A stretch of 64,000 nt of DNA from Propionibacteriaceae bacterium (GCA_030532575.1 JAUNKV010000001.1:273518-337517); one strand, 5' to 3'; counted from the stretch's first letter, positions 35,417 through 44,454 are shown. Numbers and translations: made by a program. Notes: generated from the letters alone by a model not told the origin.

Positions 35417-36117
35417 GCCTGTCCTGGCTCCGTGCTGCCGCCAGCGGACGTGCCCGTGAACTCAGGGTCCTCGCCGAACAGATGAGCACCCCCCTCCCGG
35501 TGCGCCGACGCATCAGCTTCGTCTCGGTCACCGACGGTTGTGGCGCCACCACCGTCGCCACAGAGACCGCCCGCATGTTCTCACTGCACCGCACCGACCG
35601 CGTCCTGTTCGTCACCCGAGCCGATGCGGACAGCCCTCGCTACCGCTGGAGCGGCACCGTGAAGAAACTGATCGGCAACCACACCGAGGACCCGTTGGCG
35701 AACTGGGCGGAATCCACCCGCGGGCACCAGCTGACCCACGACATCACGTTCACCGACTGGGGATCGGCACCGTTGTCCCACATGAGGGCCATCGCCTCAC
35801 ACAGCCATGCGCTGTGCCTGGTCACCCCAGCTGTTAGACGGCTCATCCAGTCCACCCTCGACGTCGGTGCGGAATTGGCAAAACAGCAGGCCGTACGGCT
35901 TGCTGTCGTCGACGTCGCCGGCGAGGTCGGGCCGAGCATCAAGGATGTGGTGCGCAACCTGGCGCTGCCAGCTGCCCTGTTGCGCCACGACTCCCGGCTG
36001 GCCCGTGGGCGCGCCACCACCGTACGGTTCCGGGAACCAGATGCGCTTGACCTGTACCGGCTGGCCGTCGGCCTCATCCAGGATCTCAGCAACGGTTACA
36101 AGGAGCAGACCGCATGA
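35413..36117 (+). CDS. MinD/ParA-like P-loop protein with altered Walker A (T7SS accessory)
   Basis: This 234-residue protein begins with a short basic helix, then a strand and loop SFVSVTDGCGATTVATETAR. That resembles the KGGxGKT deviant Walker A of MinD/ParA proteins but lacks the signature lysines. A later VRLAVVDVAGEVGPS strand would correspond to switch II. It may be a degenerate ATPase that has kept the fold for scaffolding, comparable to EspI-type proteins of ESX loci. It overlaps eccD and eccC by four bases each. Confidence 0.7.
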   Translation: MSLSWLRAAASGRARELRVLAEQMSTPLPVRRRISFVSVTDGCGATTVATETARMFSLHRTDRVLFVTRADADSPRYRWSGTVKKLIGNHTEDPLANWAESTRGHQLTHDITFTDWGSAPLSHMRAIASHSHALCLVTPAVRRLIQSTLDVGAELAKQQAVRLAVVDVAGEVGPSIKDVVRNLALPAALLRHDSRLARGRATTVRFREPDALDLYRLAVGLIQDLSNGYKEQTA

Positions 36118-39100
36118 GTGGGAGCGAGACCCCGGAGACGACACTGCCGGTCCGGCGGCTGCACCGCCCGACCCGCACCAGCACACCGCTGCCCGACCCC
36201 GAACCCATCGAGGTCACTCCCCCACCGACCCTGTCCTCCAACGTCGCCACCACACCCTTCCAGTTCCTGCTCCCCGTGGTCGGTGCCCTCACCTCCGTGA
36301 CGATGATGGTGGTGATGCGCAACGGGCAGCCCCTGTTCATGCTGCTCGCCGGTGTGGTCTTCGTCATCGCCTTGGTCAGTGGTGTCGGTTTCGCCATTTC
36401 CAGCCAGGGCCGCGAAGCCAAGAAACTCCGCCTGCAACGTGCCCGCTACCTCGACTACCTGGAGCGTCTCCGGCTCGACGTCCGGGAGCGCGCCGAGACC
36501 ACCCGAGCCGCTGCTGAAGTGCTCCACCCCACCCCCGAGGGACTCATCACGTTCATCCATGACCCGGAACGGCTGTGGGAGCGGCGTCGGAACGACAGCG
36601 ACCATCTGCAGGCCAGGATCGGGATCGCCCGCACCCCGTGGTTCACATTCCACCTGAGCACGGCAGGTTCCCCCATCGAACCAGCCGACCCGATCCTGGA
36701 GCAGGAGGCCCAACTCGTCGCCGACACCTACACCAGCATTGAGGGGATGCCCGCGCTCATCGATCTGAAGAAAGCTGGGGTCGTCGCCATCATCGGCCCC
36801 CGTGAAAGAACCGTCCCACTGGCCCGCGGCATCATCCTGCATCTGGCAGCACACCAACTCCCGGAGGACCTGGATCTGGCGTTGGCCTTCCCCCGCGACC
36901 ACACCAGGGACTGGCGCGGCTTCGACCTGCTGCCCCACGTCCACAACCCCGAGCTGTTCGACGGCCCGGTCCCGGCACGTCGTGTCGCCCCGACGCTGGC
37001 CGATCTGAGCGAAATCCTCAACTCCGAGATGGTGGATCGCTCCGCCAAAGCCACCGCAGCCCGACGGCGAGGAGTCACCGCCGATGAGCTTCCCCGGATG
37101 GTGGTGATCGCCGATGAACATGGCGAGGTCGCGAGCACGCTGCGTCGTCCCGACCAGACCCTGCAGACCCGCGATCTGGGCATCACGGTGATCCATCTCA
37201 TCGACGATCGTCTGGACGAGCCTGACGACGTCGATCTCCGCATCGACCTACGGGAGGAAGAGGCCACCCTCACCGAGGAGGCCCGCAGCAACGACCCCAC
37301 GACCATCACCTTCACCCCCGAGGAGACCCCGAGCTGGCTGTTCGAGTCCGTCGCCCGGACCCTGGCGGCTCGCCGTACCTTCACCGCCCTGCACCAGGAG
37401 ATCGTGGAAGGGCATCAGGCCGACATCTCCGAGATGCTGGGTATCGACCTGACCCGCTCCATCCGGGTGGAGGACCTGTGGACACCCCGCACCCCGGCCG
37501 ATTTCCTGCGGGTCGCCTTCGGGGTGGACGATGCCGGACGGCTGATCCATCTGGACCTGAAGGAGAGCGCCCAGCAGGGCATGGGTCCGCACGGCATCTG
37601 CATCGGCGCCACCGGCTCCGGCAAGTCCGAGATGCTGCGGACCCTGATCCTGTCCCTGGCAGTCGCCCACTCACCGGAGGACCTGTCGATGATCCTCATC
37701 GACTACAAGGGAGGCGCGGCCTTCGCCCCGTTCCAGCCCCTACCCCATCTGGCCGGTCTCATCGACAACCTCGCCGACGATCCACAACTCACGGTTCGCG
37801 CCCGGGCCTCGCTGCAGGGTGAGGTCGTGCGTCGGCAACAGCAGCTCAAGGATGCCGATTCCTCACCGTCGATCACCCACTACCGCGAAATGCGCCAAAC
37901 CCGTCCCGAGCTGCCACCGATGCCCCACCTGTTCGTCGTCATCGACGAGTTCGGGGAGCTGCTCACGGCCGAGCCTGATTTCATCGACCTGTTCCTGCAG
38001 ATCGGACGCATCGGTCGCTCCATCGGGGTTCATCTGCTGTTGTCCAGCCAACGTATCGAGGGTGGCAAGCTGCGCGGCCTGGACACCTATCTGTCCTACC
38101 GGCTGGGGCTTCGTACCTTCAGCGAGTCGGAATCCCAGGTGGTGCTGGGCTCAGGGGACGCCTTCCACCTGCCACCACAACCCGGCTACGGCTACCTGAA
38201 GGTGGACACCTCCGTGTACCAGCGGTTCCGCTCCGGCTACGTGTCGGGGCCGATGCCGTCAGGGGGGCGTCGTGAGGTGACGCAGATGGGACCGATGGCG
38301 CACAGGCTGCCCATCTACAACGGCATCGACGTCGATCAGCACAACCCGGAGGTGCCAGTGCTGCACCGGCCCGACACCAACCTCACCCTCGTCGACGAGG
38401 TGGTTTCAGCACTGCGTTCCGAGGACACAGCGGTCAGACCGATCTGGCTACCGCCACTGTCCTCGAAGCTCACCCTGGGCCGGGTACTGGACGAGGATGA
38501 CACCAACCCACTGCGTGTGACCGTCGGTTTGGAGGATGACCCGGCCCATCAGCAGCAGAAACCCTGGATTCTCGACCTGGGCAGCAGCGGCGGCCATGTC
38601 GCCATCATCGGCAGCCCGCAGAGCGGACGCACCACGCTGCTGCGCACCATCGCAGCCTCCTTGGCGTTGACGACCACACCACAGGAGGTCACCATCTACG
38701 GGCTGGACCTGGCCGGTGGTGGTCTGCGCCGGATCGAGGGATTCCCTCACGTCGGTGGTGTCGCCACACGTGGCGATTCGGACCGGATCCGTCGGCTGCT
38801 GGAGGAGCTGACCACGATGGTCCAGGCCCGCGAGCAGCTGTTCAAGAGTCAGGGCATCGACTCGATGCCCCACCTGCGCAGCCTGCACTCCCAAGGATTG
38901 CTGCCCCAGCTGACGAGCGCGGACATCGTGCTGCTCGTCGATGGGTACGGGCTGTTCCGCAGTGACTTCGACTCACTCGATGAGGCCTTCAACCGGCTGA
39001 TGCTGCAGGCCTCCAGCTACGGCCTCCACCTGGTCATGACGATGGGCCGATGGGGTGAGCTACGGATGGCCCATCAGAACCTGTTCGGCACCCGGGTGGA

Positions 39101-40061
39101 GCTTCGACTCAATGACCCAAGCGACTCGAACATCGACCGTAAGCTCGCAGCAACCATCCCGAGTGACACCCCAGGCCGGGCGCTGACCGACAACAAGACC
39201 CTCGCCCAGGTGGCCTTGCCGTCGCTGGAGCTCGCTGAGGGAGCAGACCAGGGCGAAGCCCTCGACGAACTGGTCCGTCAGGTTTCCGAATCCTGGTCCG
39301 GTCCTTCCGCAGCGCCGATCCGGCTGCTGCCGAACCACATCGACCCCGCATCGCTGCCTGACCCCGGCCTGGAACCGAACACCATTCCCCTCGGCATCCG
39401 GCAGGACACCATGGGCAACGCACTGTGGGACTTCTCCGACTCCGATCAGCATCTACTCATCCTGGGCGATGCGAAGTGCGGGAAATCGACCACCCTGCGC
39501 ACCATCGCTCAGGGCCTGGTGGCCAGATTCACCCCGGAGGAGTTGGCCATCGCCGTCGTCGATCCGCGAGGCCATGTCCCAGAAAGCATCCCGGAGGACT
39601 ACCTGGCCGCCCATGCCCGAACCCTGCAGCAGGCCAGCGGGCTGGCCGCCTCCATCGCCAGCGAGCTGGAGCAGCGGCCCACCCGTAGCCCAGAGGAGCA
39701 GGCCCGCTCGCCTCGGATCGTGGTGCTGGTGGACGACCACGACATCGTCTCAGCCGGTGGTTCCGAGCCACTGGCCGCGTTGATGCCACATCTCCCGGCC
39801 GCCCGTGACCTGCGGCTCCACCTGGTGGTCACCCGCCCGGTGGCTGGTTCCACCCGTGCCCTGTACAACCCGTTCCTGCAGGCCGTCCGGGACACCGGTG
39901 GAGCAGTGCTGCTGATGTCCGGGGACCGCAGCGAGGGGCAGCTGCTGCCCCGAATCACCCCGGAACGGCTCCAACCTGGACGGGGCCGCTACATCCGACG
40001 TGGCGAAACACCTCACATCATCCAAATAGCTGACACCAAACGGTTCACCGACCCATCCTGA
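36114..40061 (+). CDS. eccC: T7SS motor ATPase EccC (FtsK/SpoIIIE type, three ATPase modules)
   Basis: This 1,315-residue motor has two N-terminal transmembrane helices (around 45-90: FQFLLPVVGALTSVTMMVVM and PLFMLLAGVVFVIALVSGVG) and a DUF-type linker. Three FtsK-like modules follow with Walker A motifs GATGSGKSE (near 498), GSPQSGRTT (near 833) and GDAKCGKST (near 1118), and Walker B-like strands MILIDYKGGAAF, IVLLVDGYGLF and IVVLVDDHDIV. It should recognise WXG100 and effector signals and drive export. One polypeptide carries all three modules, as in single-chain EccC. It is the anchor gene for calling this locus a T7SS. Confidence 0.95.
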   Translation: MSGSETPETTLPVRRLHRPTRTSTPLPDPEPIEVTPPPTLSSNVATTPFQFLLPVVGALTSVTMMVVMRNGQPLFMLLAGVVFVIALVSGVGFAISSQGREAKKLRLQRARYLDYLERLRLDVRERAETTRAAAEVLHPTPEGLITFIHDPERLWERRRNDSDHLQARIGIARTPWFTFHLSTAGSPIEPADPILEQEAQLVADTYTSIEGMPALIDLKKAGVVAIIGPRERTVPLARGIILHLAAHQLPEDLDLALAFPRDHTRDWRGFDLLPHVHNPELFDGPVPARRVAPTLADLSEILNSEMVDRSAKATAARRRGVTADELPRMVVIADEHGEVASTLRRPDQTLQTRDLGITVIHLIDDRLDEPDDVDLRIDLREEEATLTEEARSNDPTTITFTPEETPSWLFESVARTLAARRTFTALHQEIVEGHQADISEMLGIDLTRSIRVEDLWTPRTPADFLRVAFGVDDAGRLIHLDLKESAQQGMGPHGICIGATGSGKSEMLRTLILSLAVAHSPEDLSMILIDYKGGAAFAPFQPLPHLAGLIDNLADDPQLTVRARASLQGEVVRRQQQLKDADSSPSITHYREMRQTRPELPPMPHLFVVIDEFGELLTAEPDFIDLFLQIGRIGRSIGVHLLLSSQRIEGGKLRGLDTYLSYRLGLRTFSESESQVVLGSGDAFHLPPQPGYGYLKVDTSVYQRFRSGYVSGPMPSGGRREVTQMGPMAHRLPIYNGIDVDQHNPEVPVLHRPDTNLTLVDEVVSALRSEDTAVRPIWLPPLSSKLTLGRVLDEDDTNPLRVTVGLEDDPAHQQQKPWILDLGSSGGHVAIIGSPQSGRTTLLRTIAASLALTTTPQEVTIYGLDLAGGGLRRIEGFPHVGGVATRGDSDRIRRLLEELTTMVQAREQLFKSQGIDSMPHLRSLHSQGLLPQLTSADIVLLVDGYGLFRSDFDSLDEAFNRLMLQASSYGLHLVMTMGRWGELRMAHQNLFGTRVELRLNDPSDSNIDRKLAATIPSDTPGRALTDNKTLAQVALPSLELAEGADQGEALDELVRQVSESWSGPSAAPIRLLPNHIDPASLPDPGLEPNTIPLGIRQDTMGNALWDFSDSDQHLLILGDAKCGKSTTLRTIAQGLVARFTPEELAIAVVDPRGHVPESIPEDYLAAHARTLQQASGLAASIASELEQRPTRSPEEQARSPRIVVLVDDHDIVSAGGSEPLAALMPHLPAARDLRLHLVVTRPVAGSTRALYNPFLQAVRDTGGAVLLMSGDRSEGQLLPRITPERLQPGRGRYIRRGETPHIIQIADTKRFTDPS

Positions 40062-40122
40062 TCAGTTCCGCGCGGGGGCATCAGCTGTTTTACTTGGCTC
40101 ACCACTATTGAGAGGACAACCC

Positions 40123-41379
40123 ATGCATCTGGTGGGCTCCACCTTCCACTGCGAGGTCCCTGACGGGTGGCAGGAGGTCAGAGAGCTCGGTTGCGTCATC
40201 GCAACCGCCCCGACCCCACTGCTGGGGTTCACCCCGAACGTGGTGTTGCGGGAATCCGTGATCAAGCAACGCCCCGATGCCCTGGCCGCGATCAGCCAGG
40301 CCACCCTGTCTGCGACGGCGGAACTTCCGGGAGCCCTGGTGCTGCAGGTCGAGGCCGTGGAACGGGACGGGGTGGAGCACCGCCGCATCTGGATGCTGAC
40401 CCCGGTGACCCCCGAGGAACTTCACGGCAACATCCTCAGCCTGCTCAGCGTGCAGGACCTCGTCGTCACCGACGGGGTGATCGCCGAGTTGACCCTCACC
40501 GTCCCCTTCATCGAATGGTCCCCCAACAACCAGCACCAGAAGATCATCGACTCCCTGCAGGCACTGCCTCTCGGGAAGCGAGCGACCCCGCCGACCACCG
40601 CCACCGTCCCCGAGGTGGCGTTGGACGAGTGGGCGACTGCCCGTGACGGAGCGCCACGTGAGGACCTCTCCGTGGTGTCCTCACCCGGCCTCATACTCCA
40701 GGCCGAGCCCCTGGTCCTCAGCGACGAGGCCGCCAAGGTCTTCTTCACACACGCCGGTCAGCGGGTCTTCACCCCGGTCACCGGGCAGGTGAAGGATGAG
40801 TTGGCCGCTGCTGGCCTCGTCGAGCAGGACGGGTCACCCAGCGGGGCGGGGTTCTGGTACATCGATCACCTGTTGAGCGGAACCGGCTGGACCGTCACCG
40901 TCGCAGCTCCCAAGCCGTGGAAGCTCCGTTTCTGGGTGACCAACTCGACCACCATCTTCACCGCTGCGAACCCTGAGCAGACCGGGACGAGCCTGCTGTT
41001 CTACTGCCCCTCCAACGACCTGTTCCGCATCTTGCTGGGCTGGGTGGGTACAGCCCCGGCCTGGCCGCTGGACGTACAGCTGGAGCTGAGGCCGGAGCAG
41101 CTGCAGGTCAAGCTGGAGCGTGATCAGGTCACGTTCACCCCCGATGGTGACGCAGCGGAGTTCGCGAGCCAGCCCTGGACCCTGTTGTCCTTGGCGAGCA
41201 GCAGGGAGGAGACGTTGTTGAACTGGATTCACACCCCGAAGCGAGGAGCTGCCACGACCTGGTACGAGTCCTCGCTTCGCAACCCCGATGACCTGATCTC
41301 CGTGCGCCAGCACGACGATGCCGCGCTCTGGCTGCAACTGACCGCAACGATCGCCGAGAACAGTGAGGAGACCCCGTGA
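40123..41379 (+). CDS. T7SS-linked protein of unknown function
   Basis: This 418-residue soluble protein has an N-terminal half that resembles the Mog1/PsbP/LpqN fold by pattern (FHCEVPDGWQEV, then a PNVVLRESVI strand), though there is no signal peptide. The C-terminal half is beta-rich (FWYIDHLLSGTGWTVTVAAP, LRFWVTNSTTIF) and recalls the EspG-like chaperone layout only vaguely. It follows eccC after 61 bases. The ATG has GAGAGGA at a good distance. A cytoplasmic chaperone for the plus-arm effector is a guess from position. Confidence 0.6.
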   Translation: MHLVGSTFHCEVPDGWQEVRELGCVIATAPTPLLGFTPNVVLRESVIKQRPDALAAISQATLSATAELPGALVLQVEAVERDGVEHRRIWMLTPVTPEELHGNILSLLSVQDLVVTDGVIAELTLTVPFIEWSPNNQHQKIIDSLQALPLGKRATPPTTATVPEVALDEWATARDGAPREDLSVVSSPGLILQAEPLVLSDEAAKVFFTHAGQRVFTPVTGQVKDELAAAGLVEQDGSPSGAGFWYIDHLLSGTGWTVTVAAPKPWKLRFWVTNSTTIFTAANPEQTGTSLLFYCPSNDLFRILLGWVGTAPAWPLDVQLELRPEQLQVKLERDQVTFTPDGDAAEFASQPWTLLSLASSREETLLNWIHTPKRGAATTWYESSLRNPDDLISVRQHDDAALWLQLTATIAENSEETP

Positions 41380-41735
41380 CCTATCACAAGGTGAATGCAC
41401 CGACATGCTTCGAGATCTTCCGAAAGGCTGAGCAGGACAACGCGAGCGCCAAGGAGTCCCACAAGTCCATCTCGGATGAGATCGATGCCCTTGGCTCCGC
41501 CTGCACCGGCAAGAGCGCCAAGCTCGCCTCGTCGCTCAACGCTGTCTACAACCGAGTCCTCACAGCCGCGATGACCGGAGCCGAGCAGCAGGTCACAGGT
41601 GCCGTTGCTGGTGGAAGGAACGCGGTGGCGGCGATCCAGCGAGCCGATGCCGAGATGGCCACGGCCACAGAACATGCAGAGCGCGAAGCGAACCGCGTTG
41701 ACGAGGCACGCATCACAGATGGGAAGAGAGTATGA
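41376..41735 (+). CDS. Small helical T7SS protein preceding the glycine-zipper effector
   Basis: This 119-residue helical protein (MTYHKVNAPTCFEIFRKAEQ) has regular Ala-rich heptads and a charged C-terminal tail. It is comparable in size and position to the 124-125 aa proteins before toxins 1 and 2, so it is a candidate partner for the effector downstream. Its GTG overlaps the preceding stop, and its own stop overlaps the effector ATG (ATGA). Confidence 0.75.
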   Translation: MTYHKVNAPTCFEIFRKAEQDNASAKESHKSISDEIDALGSACTGKSAKLASSLNAVYNRVLTAAMTGAEQQVTGAVAGGRNAVAAIQRADAEMATATEHAEREANRVDEARITDGKRV

Positions 41736-42982
41736 AGATCGACACCAGCGAACTCGAGGACTGGCCGGACCCGGAGACCATCTTCAACTCAGCGTCCAGC
41801 CTGATGGCCCGCGGCGGGGAGTTCCACGAGAACATCGAGGGCGCCCACAGTGCGTGGAAAGGGCTGTCTGCCTCGGACAACTACGTGACCCCTCACAGCG
41901 ACCTGCTGTACTCGTCCCTGGACCCGGCCCTGGAGGCTGCCCAGCACGCCTCGGATGGCTGCATCAGCGTCAAGGTGGCCATGACGCTCTTCGTCGACCA
42001 GATCAGCACCCTGAAGCCCGAGCGTGACTCCCTGGAGAAAGAAGCTGCGGCCTACAACAACAAGGAGGAGCCGACGGACCCGGTCCAGCTCGCCGAGCAC
42101 GACCAGGAGGGGCTGAGACTCCAGGTGAGGGTGAACGACCTGGGCAGCAGGTACAACACGGCGATCAACGAGTGCGCCAACCAGCTCTCCTCCATCGGGG
42201 ACGACGGCCTCCCGGAGGAGGGCGCTTTCGCATGGAAGGGGGTCCCTTCGGATTTCTTCATCGCTGCCCTCGCCGCCACTGCCGAGACCCGGAAACTCGA
42301 AATCGAGCACGTGGCCAAGCGATTCCACCTGCGCATCTTCGGCGTCGAGCTCAGCTTCGAGAGGGGCAACGAGTACACCAAGACCAAGACCTGGAACTGG
42401 GAGGCCTGGCGGAAGCGACCAGCCGAAGGTAGTTTCCTGAGCCGATTCGCCGCAGGCATTCGGAACACCTTCCTCGGGCCACCGCGCGGGAGCTGGGGAC
42501 CGACGACCGTCACCAGCCCACACGGCATGAAGCCGGTCAAGTTCTTCAACCCTTTCACGTGGTTCGGCAAAGGAATGCAGGAGACCACGCGCACCTACAC
42601 CGGAGTCACGGGAGTCGGCCGAGCAATCGGGCGGAGCGCTTTCGGGGTCGGCCTCATCCTCACCTATTCCAGTGAGCACGAGAAGATGGACAAACGCTTC
42701 CGCGAGGAGCACCCCGAGCTGACCGCCGACGAGCGCCGGAGCCGAGTCGTCGAAACCGCAACCGTCCGCACGGGTGCACAGGTATTTGCTTCGGCTGCGG
42801 CTGGGGCCGCTGTCGGCTCTGCTCTTCCCGTGGCTGGTACCGCCGTCGGCCTCGCCGTCGGGCTCGGTGTCGGCTTGGCCATGAGCATTCCCACGGGCGA
42901 CGACAAAACCTTGGGAGACCATTTCGCTGATGTGGGCGAGGGGATTTGGAACTTCGGAAAGAAGCTGTTCGGAGGAGGATGA
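41732..42982 (+). CDS. T7SS effector with glycine-zipper C-terminus (membrane-active toxin candidate)
   Basis: This is a 416-residue protein. The N-terminal ~160 residues are helical with a W-x-G-like turn (SAWKGLSAS), suitable as a secretion head. A linker holds FERGNEYTKTKTWNWEAW. A charged helix (HEKMDKRFREEHPELTADER) leads to a glycine zipper near 348-388 (GAAVGSALPVAGTAVGLAVG, GLGVGLAM) and an aromatic tail. Glycine zippers are seen in membrane-inserting toxins. It is followed by a four-helix membrane protein, the usual kind of immunity to such a toxin. A separate copy of its C-terminus lies 0.9 kb downstream. Confidence 0.78.
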   Translation: MKIDTSELEDWPDPETIFNSASSLMARGGEFHENIEGAHSAWKGLSASDNYVTPHSDLLYSSLDPALEAAQHASDGCISVKVAMTLFVDQISTLKPERDSLEKEAAAYNNKEEPTDPVQLAEHDQEGLRLQVRVNDLGSRYNTAINECANQLSSIGDDGLPEEGAFAWKGVPSDFFIAALAATAETRKLEIEHVAKRFHLRIFGVELSFERGNEYTKTKTWNWEAWRKRPAEGSFLSRFAAGIRNTFLGPPRGSWGPTTVTSPHGMKPVKFFNPFTWFGKGMQETTRTYTGVTGVGRAIGRSAFGVGLILTYSSEHEKMDKRFREEHPELTADERRSRVVETATVRTGAQVFASAAAGAAVGSALPVAGTAVGLAVGLGVGLAMSIPTGDDKTLGDHFADVGEGIWNFGKKLFGGG

Positions 42983-42984
42983 TG

Positions 42985-43452
42985 ATGAGTGTTTCTTTGC
43001 TGGAAACCCTGCCTGCTGGAATTATCTGGGTTGCAATCTTTGCAACTGTCATCGGTCTACTCGGGCTCTGGCAGGGGTGGATGGCCTACACCGAACCCAC
43101 CCCAAGATTCGTCCTCCACTACACCGGCTGGTCCTGCCCACCCCTGGCCATACTCTACGGCGGCCTCGGTATGCTGAGCATAGGGGTAGCTGTGCCAATC
43201 ACGAAACTCAAGGAGGTGCAAGCCACCATCCCCGAAGCCATCTTGGGAGTTTTTGGGGTGACCTCCCTATTCTGTATAGCCACCTTCCTCCTCGGGTTCT
43301 TCTTCTGGTTCCCTCCCTTCCTGATCCCACGCTGGTACTGGCGAGCCCGCAAAGCAGGCATCCCCCGCCACGATCCCCAAGCGATGGGCGAGTTCAAGGC
43401 CCTCCCCCTCGAGCAACAAAAAGCAGCAGCACGCAAACGGAGACGACGATGA
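42985..43452 (+). CDS. Membrane immunity-type protein (copy 1)
   Basis: This protein of about 155 residues has several hydrophobic helices (IIWVAIFATVIGLLGLWQGW; PPLAILYGGLGMLSIGVAV; AILGVFGVTSLFCIATFLLG) and a basic tail. It is the presumed inhibitor of the glycine-zipper toxin before it. Three ATGs in a row (42979, 42982, 42985) follow GGAGGAGG. I chose the third, which has a six-base spacing. Residues 20 onward are coded by a 370-base segment repeated almost exactly at 43992. Confidence 0.78.
   Translation: MSVSLLETLPAGIIWVAIFATVIGLLGLWQGWMAYTEPTPRFVLHYTGWSCPPLAILYGGLGMLSIGVAVPITKLKEVQATIPEAILGVFGVTSLFCIATFLLGFFFWFPPFLIPRWYWRARKAGIPRHDPQAMGEFKALPLEQQKAAARKRRRR
43049..43418. repeat. Direct repeat, copy 1 of membrane immunity segment
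   Basis: This 370-base stretch differs from 43992-44361 by a single base that I could find (T or C in the CACGA(T/C)CCC codon). Outside it the two genes diverge at once on both sides. Confidence 0.95.
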
Positions 43453-43925
43453 CCGATCCACTGGTGAAGCCACGAAACTCCGGTCCGTATCGGCCCTCCC
43501 GGAGCATGAGCCGGAATCCCCGCCAAGTCTCACTGCGAACAGCCCACGACCCAGCCCGACCACCTGACCGAGGAGCCTTCCTCAAGCTCGAGCAAGCCAC
43601 CCCGGCCTGCGAACACGAGAAGATGGACAAACGCTTCCGCGAGGAACACCCCGAACTCACCGCCGACGAGCGCCGGGGCCGGGTCATCGAGACCGCAGCC
43701 GTCCGCACCGGATCACAGGTATTTGCTTCAGCTTTCGCAGGGGCTGCCGTCGGTTCTGCTCTTCCCGTGGCGGGTACCGCCGTCGGCCTGTTTGTCGGAG
43801 TCGGTGTTGGCCTCGCCATGAGCTTCGACCCTGACGGCGACGGCAAGAGCATCGGCGACAACATCGCCGACGCTGTTGAAGGTGCTTGGAACTTCGGGAA
43901 GAGACTGTTCGAAGGAGAAGAGTGA
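43449..43925 (+). CDS. Orphan C-terminal module of the glycine-zipper effector
   Basis: This is a 158-residue frame, MTDPLVKPRNSGPYRPSRSM, with an unrelated ~50-residue lead. It is followed by the same charged helix and zipper as the upstream effector (HEKMDKRFREEHPELTADER, GSALPVAGTAVGLFVGVGVG). It lacks the WXG-like secretion head, so it is probably a displaced cassette waiting to recombine with the main effector. The ATG overlaps the immunity stop (ATGA), and its stop overlaps the next immunity ATG. It could still be translated, because an AGACGACG precedes it and coupling is tight. Confidence 0.76.
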   Translation: MTDPLVKPRNSGPYRPSRSMSRNPRQVSLRTAHDPARPPDRGAFLKLEQATPACEHEKMDKRFREEHPELTADERRGRVIETAAVRTGSQVFASAFAGAAVGSALPVAGTAVGLFVGVGVGLAMSFDPDGDGKSIGDNIADAVEGAWNFGKRLFEGEE

Positions 43926-44395
43926 TGGGTGCTCTCCCTGCTCTGGAAAGCCTAACCGGAGAACACATCGGGCTTATCATTGGACTCGCCCTCATCGGTC
44001 TACTCGGGCTCTGGCAGGGGTGGATGGCCTACACCGAACCCACCCCAAGATTCGTCCTCCACTACACCGGCTGGTCCTGCCCACCCCTGGCCATACTCTA
44101 CGGCGGCCTCGGTATGCTGAGCATAGGGGTAGCTGTGCCAATCACGAAACTCAAGGAGGTGCAAGCCACCATCCCCGAAGCCATCTTGGGAGTTTTTGGG
44201 GTGACCTCCCTATTCTGTATAGCCACCTTCCTCCTCGGGTTCTTCTTCTGGTTCCCTCCCTTCCTGATCCCACGCTGGTACTGGCGAGCCCGCAAAGCAG
44301 GCATCCCCCGCCACGACCCCCAAGCGATGGGCGAGTTCAAGGCCCTCCCCCTCGAGCAACAGAAAACTGCAGCCCGCAAACGGAGACGACGATGA
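43925..44395 (+). CDS. Membrane immunity-type protein (copy 2)
   Basis: This 156-residue protein is identical to copy 1 from about residue 23 onward except near the end. Only the first helix differs (MGALPALESLTGEHIGLIIG). Its ATG overlaps the stop of the orphan toxin module. Divergence in the first helix alone suggests that this helix sets toxin specificity. Confidence 0.78.
   Translation: MGALPALESLTGEHIGLIIGLALIGLLGLWQGWMAYTEPTPRFVLHYTGWSCPPLAILYGGLGMLSIGVAVPITKLKEVQATIPEAILGVFGVTSLFCIATFLLGFFFWFPPFLIPRWYWRARKAGIPRHDPQAMGEFKALPLEQQKTAARKRRRR
43992..44361. repeat. Direct repeat, copy 2 of membrane immunity segment
   Basis: This partner of the repeat at 43049-43418 lies 943 bases apart in the same orientation. 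The pair would let one recombination event swap the intervening toxin tip. Confidence 0.95.
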
Positions 44396-44421
44396 CCAGA
44401 CCACTGGTCGAGCAGTCCTGA
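44392..44421 (+). pseudogene. Nine-codon remnant of a third toxin-module start
   Basis: MTRPLVEQS followed by a stop mirrors the first residues of the orphan module at 43449 (MTDPLVKPR) and overlaps the preceding immunity stop in the same way. It looks like the 5' end of another cassette whose body has been lost. Confidence 0.5.
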
Positions 44422-44454
44422 ACCGTCGAAATACCGACCGCTCCAAGTCACGAC

